Of a stretch of DNA of 64,000 nt, positions 57,227 to 64,000 are shown piece after piece. The notes under the pieces were generated by a model. That model had not been told where the DNA came from and did not search any database. It worked only from the letters and a program-made list of their open reading frames with translations. Within the stretch, counting starts at the first letter, position 1. Every line of letters starts with the position of its first letter. This DNA comes from DATARR01 sp036376245 (GTDB lineage Bacteria; Acidobacteriota; Thermoanaerobaculia; Multivoradales; UBA5704), in the NCBI GenBank assembly GCA_036376245.1, contig DASVAS010000097.1:4550-68549 (forward strand), written 5' to 3'. The translations under genes and the position numbers were made by a program.

Positions 57227-60200
57227 ATGCATGTTCAGAAATCCGGCCTAGCCAGGATCGCCTTCGTCTTTGTGCTGCTGACCCTGGGGCTCGTCCCCGC
57301 GGCGTCGGCGGCGACCTCCCAGTTTCAGATCCTGTTGAACCTGGATAACAACCAGAACACCGGGTGCGACGTGCCCACCCTGACGGGCACGTTCGACGGG
57401 GTCGAGCAGATCCTGACCACCACGGTGGACACGATCGGCTCCTCGGCGGCGCAGGTGACGGCGCTGCAGATCCAGAACTGCACCAACCCGGCCAGCAACA
57501 CCTTCGGCCCGCCTTCGGCCGTCGCGGCGCCTCCGGGCCGGCCGCTGCCCTGGCCGGTGGGGGTGAGCAACGGCACGGACGGCTCGAGCGTCATCGAGAC
57601 CTACTACCCGTTGAGCCTGTCGACCGTGCAGCACATCCCGGTGATCCGCCTCGGCGTCCTGGGCCTGGCGAACAGCACGGTCGAGGACGAGATGCTGACG
57701 GCCCGGGTGACCCCGGGACAGGGTCCGCCGATCCTCATCCAGGCCCTGGGGGTGCCGGACATCCCGACCCTCTCCGAGTGGGCCCTGATCCTGCTGGGCC
57801 TGGCGCTGTTCGCCGCGGCGATGATGACGCTGCGCCGCCGCACGGCCACGGCTTTCCTGGTCGCCCTCCTGCTCCTCGGCCTGGCGGGCGCGGCCTGGGC
57901 CATCGCCGGCGACCTGGACGGCAATACGATCGACGAGTGGGGAGCTCCGCTCGCCACCGAGACCTTCGCCGAAGCGGGCGCCGACGCCCCCGCGGGCACG
58001 GACATCCGCGCCCTCTTCGGCTACCGCTGCTCGGTGCTGAACGCGATCTGCTTCCGCATCGACGCGGTGCTGCAGTACAGCGGCGCCATCAACGACACGA
58101 CGACGGTCGCCGAGGACTCGGGCGCGACCACCATCAACGTCCTGGCGAACGACATCGGCGGTCCGTTCACCATCCAGTCGGTGACGCAGCCGGCGAACGG
58201 CACGGTGGCGATCACCAACGCCGGCGCGGACCTCACCTACACCCCGAACGCCAACTACTGCAACGCGCCTCCGGGAACCACCCCGGATACCTTTACCTAC
58301 ACGGTCACGCCGGGCGGCTTCACGGCCACGGTGTCGGTGACGGTGACCTGCGTGGACGATCCGCCCACGGCCGTGAACGATTCCGCCACGGTGCCGGAGG
58401 ACGCCCCGGCCACGGCGGTCCCCGTCCTGGCGAACGACACGGACATCGACGCCGGCCCGATCAGCATCACTGCGGTGACGCAGCCGGCCAACGGCGCGGT
58501 GGTGATCACGGGCGGCGGCACGGGCCTGACCTACCAGCCGAACGCCAACTATTGCAACACGCCTCCGGGCACGACGCTCGACACCTTCACCTACACCCTG
58601 AACGGCGGTTCGTCGGCCACGGTGACGATGACGGTGACCTGCTTCGACAACCCGCCGGTGGCGGTCGCCGACACGGCGACGATCATAGAAGACTCGGGCG
58701 CGACCACGATCAACGTGCTGGCGAACGATACGGACATCGACGGCGGCCCGATCAGCATCGCCTCGGTGACGCAGCCCACGAACGGTACGGTGACCAACAA
58801 CGGCACGGACCTGACCTACGCGCCGAACGCCAACTACTGCAACAACCCTCCGGGCACGACGCTGGATACCTTCACCTACACGCTGACGCCGGGCAGCTCG
58901 TCCACGACGGTGACGGTGACGGTGACCTGCGTGAACGACGATCCGGTGGCGGTCGCTGACGCCGCGACCGTGGCCGAGGACTCCGGCGCGACCGCGGTCG
59001 ACGTGCTGGCGAACGACAGCGATGTCGAAAACGATCCCTTCACCATCGGATCGGTGGTGCAGCCCACGAACGGTACGGTGGTGATCACGGGCGGCGGCAC
59101 AGGTCTTACCTACCAGCCGGACGCGGACTTCTGTGGCACGGACACCTTCACCTATACGCTGACGCCGGGCAGCTCGACGGCGACGGTGACGATGACTGTG
59201 ACCTGCAGCGACGATCCGCCGGTGGCGGTCGATGATTCCGCGACGGTGGCCGAGGACTCAGGCGCGAACGCCATCAACGTGCTGGCGAACGACACCGATC
59301 CTGACGGCGGCCCGATCAGCATCACGTCGGTGACGCAGCCTGCGAACGGCACGGTGGTGATCACGGGCGGCGGCACGGGTCTGACCTATCAACCGAACGC
59401 GAACTACTGCAACAACCCACCGGGCACGACGCTGGAGACGTTCACCTACACCCTGACGCCGGCCAGTGCAACGCCGACGGCGACGGTGACGGTGACCGTG
59501 ACCTGCGACGACGACCCCCCGACGGCGGTCGCGGATTCCGCGACGGTCATGGAAGACTCGGGGGCCAGCACGATCAACGTGCTGGCGAACGACACCGATC
59601 CTGACGGCGGCCCGATCAGCATCACCTCGGTGACGCAGCCGACGAACGGCACGGTGGTGATCACCAACGGCGGCGCGGACCTGACCTACGCGCCGAACGC
59701 CAACTACTGCAACAGCGTCTCGGGCGTGCCGGACACCTTCACCTACACGCTGACGCCGGGTGGCTCGTCGACGACGGTGACGGTGACGGTGACCTGCGTG
59801 GACGACGACCCCACGGCTGTGGCGGATGCCGCGACGGTCAACGAGGATTCGGGCGCCAACGCCATCGACGTGCTGGCGAACGACACCGATCCGGACGGCG
59901 GCGCGATCAGCGTCACCTCGGTCACGCAGGGGGCGAACGGCTCGGTGGCGATCACCGGCGGCGGCACGGGCGTGACCTACACGCCGAACCCGAACTACTG
60001 CGGCGCGGACTCCTTCACCTACACGCTGACGCCGGGCGGCTCCTCCGCGACCGTCACGGTGACGGTGACCTGCGTGGACGACTTCCCGGCGGCGGTGGCG
60101 GACGCGGCGACGGTCAACGAGGACTCGGGCGCGAACACGATCAACGTGCTGGCGAACGACATCGACGTGGACGCCGGACCGATCAGCATCACGGCGGTGA

Positions 60201-63200
60201 CCCAGGGCACGAACGGCTCAGTGGCGATCACCAACGGCGGCGCGGATCTGACCTACACGCCGAACGCGGACTACTGCGGTGCGGACAGCTTCACCTACAC
60301 GCTGACGCCGGGCGGCTCGACCGCGACCGTTACGGTGACGGTGACCTGCCTCAACGACGGGCCGGTCATCGATCTCGACGCGGACGACGACAAGGGCACT
60401 GGCGGCAGCGACTTCGCGACCACCTACACGGAAGGCAACCCGGCGACGCTGATCGAAGACCCGGTGGACGCGACCGTCACCGACGTCGACAACACGACGC
60501 TGGCTTCGCTGACGGTGACGCTCACCAACCTGCTGGATACGGGCAACGAGACGCTGGCCACGGATGTGACGGGCACGTCGATCGTCGCCAACTACGCGGT
60601 GGCCCCGGGTACGGGCACCCTGACCCTGACCGGTCCGGACACGCTGGCCAACTTCCAGACCGTGCTCCGCAAGGTGACGTATCTGAACACCAGCAACGCT
60701 CCCAACAGCACGCCGCGCGTGATCAACTTCGTGGCCAACGATGGGACGACCAACGGCAACACGGCCGTCTCCACGGTGACCGTCGTGTCGGTGGACACCA
60801 ACCCGACGGCGGTCAACGACGCGGCGACGGTCAACGAGGACTCGGGCGCGAACCCGATCGACGTGCTGGCGAACGACACCGATCCGGACGGCGGCACGAA
60901 GAGCGTCACCTCGGTCACGCAGGGCGCGAACGGCTCGGTGGCGATCACCGGCGGTGGAACGGGCGTGACATACACGCCGAACGCGAACTTCTGCGGCTCG
61001 GACAGCTTCACCTACACCCTGACGCCGGGCGGCTCGACGGCGACGGTCTCGGTGACGGTGACCTGCGTCGACGACAACCCGGTGGCGGTCAACGACGCGG
61101 CGACGGTCGCCGAGGACTCGGGTGCCACGGCCATCCCGGTGCTGGCGAACGACACGGACGCCGACGGTGGTCCGATCAGCATCACCTCGGTGACGCAGGG
61201 AGCGAACGGCACGGTGGTGATCACGGGCGGTGGCACGGGCCTGACCTACCAGCCGAACGCGAACTACTGCGGCTCGGACAGCTTCACCTACACCCTGACG
61301 CCGGGCGGCTCGACGGCGACGGTCTCGGTGACGGTGACCTGTGTGGATGACAACCCGGTGGCGGTGGCTGACGCGGCCACGGTCATCGAGGACTCGTCCA
61401 ACAACGCCATCAACGTCCTGGCGAACGACACCGACGTGGACGGCGGCGCGATCAGCATCACCTCGGTGACGCAGCCGACGAACGGCGCGGTGGTGATCAC
61501 GGGTGGCGGCACGGGCGTGAGCTACACGCCGAACCCGAACTACTGCAACGCGCCTCCGGGCACGACGCTGGACACCTTCACCTACACGCTGACGCCGGGC
61601 GGCTCGTCCACCACGGTGACGGTGACTGTGACCTGCGTCGACGACCCGCCGGTGGCGGTGGCGGACAGCGCGACGGTTACCGAGGATGCGCCCGCTACCG
61701 CGATTCCCGTCCTCGCGAACGACACCGATCCGGACGGCGGTCCGATCAGCATCACCTCGGTGACGCAGCCGGCGAACGGCACGGTGGTGATCACCGGCGG
61801 CGGCACGGGCCTGACATATCAACCGAACGCGAACTACTGCAACAGCCTGTCGGGGCCCCTGGACACGTTCACCTATACCCTGACGCCGGCCAGCGCGACG
61901 CCGACGGCGACGGTGACGATGACCGTGACCTGCGTCAACGACCCGCCGGTGGCCGATCCCGACATGTTCGACTTCATCGGCAACACCGACCTGGTGGTGG
62001 ACCAGGCCGCGCTGGCGACTCCGCACGCTCTGGAGACCACGCCCTCGACCTTTGGCGTGGTCGACGGCGACAGCGATCCGGTCGAGAACAACGCGATCTC
62101 GGTCACGTCGATCACCGTTGGAATCTGTGTGGATTCGAGCGCGCCGCTGGACTGCTCCGACCCGGCGGTGGGCCGTGTCCAGATGCAGTCGAACGGCCGC
62201 TTCATCTTCACGCCGGCCCCTGGCGACGCCGGGGCTACGGAGACCTTCCAGTACACCTTGACGGACGACGGTCTCCCGGCTCCCGCAAGCGCGATCGGGA
62301 CGGTGACGCTCACCCGCTTCGAGCGCGTCTGGTACGTTAAGAACGACGCTCCCGCGGGCGGCAACGGCACCTCGGCCTCGCCGTTCAACTCCATCACCGC
62401 CGCCAACCTGAGCGACAACTTCGGTGACGGCGACCTGACGGACGACCTCGATTCGGCTGGCGACTACATCTTCGTATACTTCGGGACGGGAACGACCGCC
62501 AACCAGGCTGGCGGCCTCGTGCTGGAGAACAATCAGCACCTGATCGGCCAGCACGCTGGCCTGAGCCTGAACGTCAACCTCAACGGTAACGGCGCCCCGA
62601 CGAACCTCGTCACCGCGGTGGCCGGCAACCGTCCGCTCCTGGACGACACCGTAGTGGACGCGTTCGAAGGCGTCGCGGCGCGGGACGTGATCCCGGCCGA
62701 GATCACCGGCATGAGCCTGGCGGGCAACGTCAACGGCATCGACTGGACGACCACTGCGGCCTTTGCCGGTACTGGCGAGTTCATCATCCGCGACAACGTG
62801 ATCCGTTCCGCGACGAACGAAGGTGTGGACATCAACCTCGCTGGCACGGGCGCGACGCGTCTGGCCTTCCACGACAACAACCTGACCGCGACCGGCACAG
62901 GCCTTGATATCCAAGAGACCGGGACGGGAGCGCTCACGATCACCGCCTTCGACGACAACGTCGTGAGCGGCAACACCGGTGGCTCGGGCATCTTCATTTC
63001 GAACGCGATCTTCGACAGCGTTCCGGGCGGCACCCTGGACGCCGTGAACGGTGGAACCACGGTCATCGGGGCCCCTGGCAATCCGGCCGGCACGAACCTC
63101 AACAACGGGGGCCTGTGGATGGACCCGGTCTCGGGTTCACTGACCTTTACCGACCTCGACATCTATGCCGCCGGCTTCGGTCTGGCCGTCGTAGGCACGG

Positions 63201-64000
63201 GCCCATTCACCGGTGCCACGGGCATGAGCATTCAGGTGACCCCCGCACCTCCGGATAACACCGGTACCTCTACGATGGTTGCCAATGACGGTGCGGCGGT
63301 TGCCATCAGCAACGCGACGGTAGATCTGCGGCTCGCCGGGCTGACCAGCACACCCACGACGTTCTCCACGTCCGGCGTTGACTTCGCCAATGTCGCCGGC
63401 CAGTTCCGGGCGCCTACGGGAAGCTCCATCAACAAGACGAGCGGCCCCGGCACGGCATTCCGGATCGACAACAGCACTGCCGGAACAACCGTGCTGACGT
63501 CGGTCTACGACGGCACCATCAGCAACACCTCGGGTACAGCCCGTTCCGTTCTTATCAACAACGCGGACAGCGGCTCGTCGGCCTCCTTCTCGGGCTCGGT
63601 GACCGACACCGGGCAAGGCGTGTCGCTCACCAACAACACCGGCGCGACGGTCAGCTTCAGCGGTGGCCTGTCTTTGTCAACCGGAGCCAATGCAGGTTTT
63701 GCGGCTACGGGTGGCGGGACCATCTCCGTCTGCGACGAGAACCCGTGCAACGGAGCGGCTACCGGCGGTCTGGTCAATACGATCACAACCACGACGGGCA
63801 CGGCGCTGAACGTGGCGAACACGACGATCAGCTCGAACAACCTGGAGTTCCGGAGCATCAGTGCGAACGGCGCGTCGAACGGAATCATCCTCAACAGCAC
63901 CGGTTCAAACGGCAGTTTGATGGTCAAGGGGAATGGCGGCTCCTGCACGTCGGCGGCCACCTGCACCGGTGGTGCAATCCAAGCCACGACGGGCGACGGC
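57227..64000 (+). CDS. Giant surface protein with internal IPTL-CTERM motif, tandem-95 repeats and beta-helix (partial)
   Basis: The open frame runs from ATG 57227 past the window end (at least 2258 residues). It starts with a signal peptide (residues 1-28) and a domain ending in IPTLSEWALILLGLALFAA (from residue 179) plus RRR, an IPTL-CTERM sorting signal. Instead of ending there, the frame goes on through a second hydrophobic segment (FLVALLLLGLAGAAWA). Then come 12 Ig-like tandem-95 units of 91-98 residues with EDSGAxxINVLANDTDxDGGP, each with a Cys pair, broken once by a different unit (about 1044-1194). From about residue 1700 it changes to a right-handed beta-helix (DNNLTATGTGLDIQETGTG). 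It is likely a surface adhesin. Antisense frames are shadows. Confidence 0.88.
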   Translation, partial: MHVQKSGLARIAFVFVLLTLGLVPAASAATSQFQILLNLDNNQNTGCDVPTLTGTFDGVEQILTTTVDTIGSSAAQVTALQIQNCTNPASNTFGPPSAVAAPPGRPLPWPVGVSNGTDGSSVIETYYPLSLSTVQHIPVIRLGVLGLANSTVEDEMLTARVTPGQGPPILIQALGVPDIPTLSEWALILLGLALFAAAMMTLRRRTATAFLVALLLLGLAGAAWAIAGDLDGNTIDEWGAPLATETFAEAGADAPAGTDIRALFGYRCSVLNAICFRIDAVLQYSGAINDTTTVAEDSGATTINVLANDIGGPFTIQSVTQPANGTVAITNAGADLTYTPNANYCNAPPGTTPDTFTYTVTPGGFTATVSVTVTCVDDPPTAVNDSATVPEDAPATAVPVLANDTDIDAGPISITAVTQPANGAVVITGGGTGLTYQPNANYCNTPPGTTLDTFTYTLNGGSSATVTMTVTCFDNPPVAVADTATIIEDSGATTINVLANDTDIDGGPISIASVTQPTNGTVTNNGTDLTYAPNANYCNNPPGTTLDTFTYTLTPGSSSTTVTVTVTCVNDDPVAVADAATVAEDSGATAVDVLANDSDVENDPFTIGSVVQPTNGTVVITGGGTGLTYQPDADFCGTDTFTYTLTPGSSTATVTMTVTCSDDPPVAVDDSATVAEDSGANAINVLANDTDPDGGPISITSVTQPANGTVVITGGGTGLTYQPNANYCNNPPGTTLETFTYTLTPASATPTATVTVTVTCDDDPPTAVADSATVMEDSGASTINVLANDTDPDGGPISITSVTQPTNGTVVITNGGADLTYAPNANYCNSVSGVPDTFTYTLTPGGSSTTVTVTVTCVDDDPTAVADAATVNEDSGANAIDVLANDTDPDGGAISVTSVTQGANGSVAITGGGTGVTYTPNPNYCGADSFTYTLTPGGSSATVTVTVTCVDDFPAAVADAATVNEDSGANTINVLANDIDVDAGPISITAVTQGTNGSVAITNGGADLTYTPNADYCGADSFTYTLTPGGSTATVTVTVTCLNDGPVIDLDADDDKGTGGSDFATTYTEGNPATLIEDPVDATVTDVDNTTLASLTVTLTNLLDTGNETLATDVTGTSIVANYAVAPGTGTLTLTGPDTLANFQTVLRKVTYLNTSNAPNSTPRVINFVANDGTTNGNTAVSTVTVVSVDTNPTAVNDAATVNEDSGANPIDVLANDTDPDGGTKSVTSVTQGANGSVAITGGGTGVTYTPNANFCGSDSFTYTLTPGGSTATVSVTVTCVDDNPVAVNDAATVAEDSGATAIPVLANDTDADGGPISITSVTQGANGTVVITGGGTGLTYQPNANYCGSDSFTYTLTPGGSTATVSVTVTCVDDNPVAVADAATVIEDSSNNAINVLANDTDVDGGAISITSVTQPTNGAVVITGGGTGVSYTPNPNYCNAPPGTTLDTFTYTLTPGGSSTTVTVTVTCVDDPPVAVADSATVTEDAPATAIPVLANDTDPDGGPISITSVTQPANGTVVITGGGTGLTYQPNANYCNSLSGPLDTFTYTLTPASATPTATVTMTVTCVNDPPVADPDMFDFIGNTDLVVDQAALATPHALETTPSTFGVVDGDSDPVENNAISVTSITVGICVDSSAPLDCSDPAVGRVQMQSNGRFIFTPAPGDAGATETFQYTLTDDGLPAPASAIGTVTLTRFERVWYVKNDAPAGGNGTSASPFNSITAANLSDNFGDGDLTDDLDSAGDYIFVYFGTGTTANQAGGLVLENNQHLIGQHAGLSLNVNLNGNGAPTNLVTAVAGNRPLLDDTVVDAFEGVAARDVIPAEITGMSLAGNVNGIDWTTTAAFAGTGEFIIRDNVIRSATNEGVDINLAGTGATRLAFHDNNLTATGTGLDIQETGTGALTITAFDDNVVSGNTGGSGIFISNAIFDSVPGGTLDAVNGGTTVIGAPGNPAGTNLNNGGLWMDPVSGSLTFTDLDIYAAGFGLAVVGTGPFTGATGMSIQVTPAPPDNTGTSTMVANDGAAVAISNATVDLRLAGLTSTPTTFSTSGVDFANVAGQFRAPTGSSINKTSGPGTAFRIDNSTAGTTVLTSVYDGTISNTSGTARSVLINNADSGSSASFSGSVTDTGQGVSLTNNTGATVSFSGGLSLSTGANAGFAATGGGTISVCDENPCNGAATGGLVNTITTTTGTALNVANTTISSNNLEFRSISANGASNGIILNSTGSNGSLMVKGNGGSCTSAATCTGGAIQATTGDG

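Noticed and set aside
57364..62914. Long antisense and alternative-frame open frames over the giant protein, including regular 70-75 residue minus-strand frames and an 898-residue frame
   Set aside because: They recur with the repeat period, have shadow composition (Val/Pro/Ser-rich), and the plus frame from 57227 is fully consistent with known repeats.

Overview
This window is high-GC DNA (mostly about 65-70% G+C) from a Gram-negative bacterium. The evidence for an outer membrane is a TonB/ExbB/ExbD cluster, a phosphate-selective porin, an RND/MFP/TolC efflux operon and an IPTL-CTERM sorting motif. The mix of families (large tandem-95 surface protein, BlaI/M56 pair, CstA, DUF6624, DUF1990, long PstC/PstA) would suit an Acidobacteriota-like soil organism, but that is inference. 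No rRNA, tRNA, phage or insertion sequence was recognised.

Layout. 1-2.2 kb: an ABC-transport operon on the minus strand (permease running off the window, substrate-binding protein, exported protein). 2.3-4.7 kb: carA and a LolC/LolE-type permease. 4.8-7.2 kb: a TPR/double cyclic-nucleotide-binding protein and a small TPR-like protein. 7.3-10.6 kb: TPR lipoprotein-tonB-exbB-exbD-exbD. 10.7-16.3 kb: a dicarboxylate/amino-acid symporter, a small Cys-rich exported peptide, an APC permease and cstA. 16.3-19.2 kb: methyltransferase, DUF1990 and an AhpD-like pair. 19.3-25.5 kb: three large exported proteins. 25.7-34.3 kb: a phosphate regulon with porin, pstSCAB, phoU and an arsenate-reductase-like phosphatase, flanked by recognisable Pho boxes. 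34.4-40.5 kb: acyltransferase/ACP pair, a motif-repeat protein, phosphofructokinase, an LRR protein and an antitoxin-toxin-antitoxin cassette. 40.5-46 kb: RND efflux operon. 46-51 kb: DUF6624 protein, unknown protein, RsgA, a strange 21-bp-phased repeat tract, Nudix and alpha/beta hydrolases, and a second Cys-rich peptide. 51.3-54.1 kb: BlaI/M56 sensor pair with operator. 54.2-64 kb: a MalT-like LuxR regulator divergent from a giant repeat protein that leaves the window.

The most notable result is that two separate genes carry one in-frame TGA each, exactly where a functional cysteine is expected. One is the ABC substrate-binding protein (TGA at 1234-1236, context VT-U-HLTCP) and the other an AhpD-like peroxidase (TGA at 18867-18869, context C-V-F-U-x3-H). 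Both are followed at a suitable distance by a possible bacterial SECIS hairpin. The simplest reading is that this organism inserts selenocysteine, and that the transporter protein is a selenoprotein family I do not know to be described. Other unexplained structures are the 21-bp-phased array at 48.9-49.4 kb, a 182-185 bp palindromic element present in two opposite copies, a repeated GNRA-type leader hairpin before two exported-protein genes, and convergent genes whose stop codons lie inside inverted short repeats.
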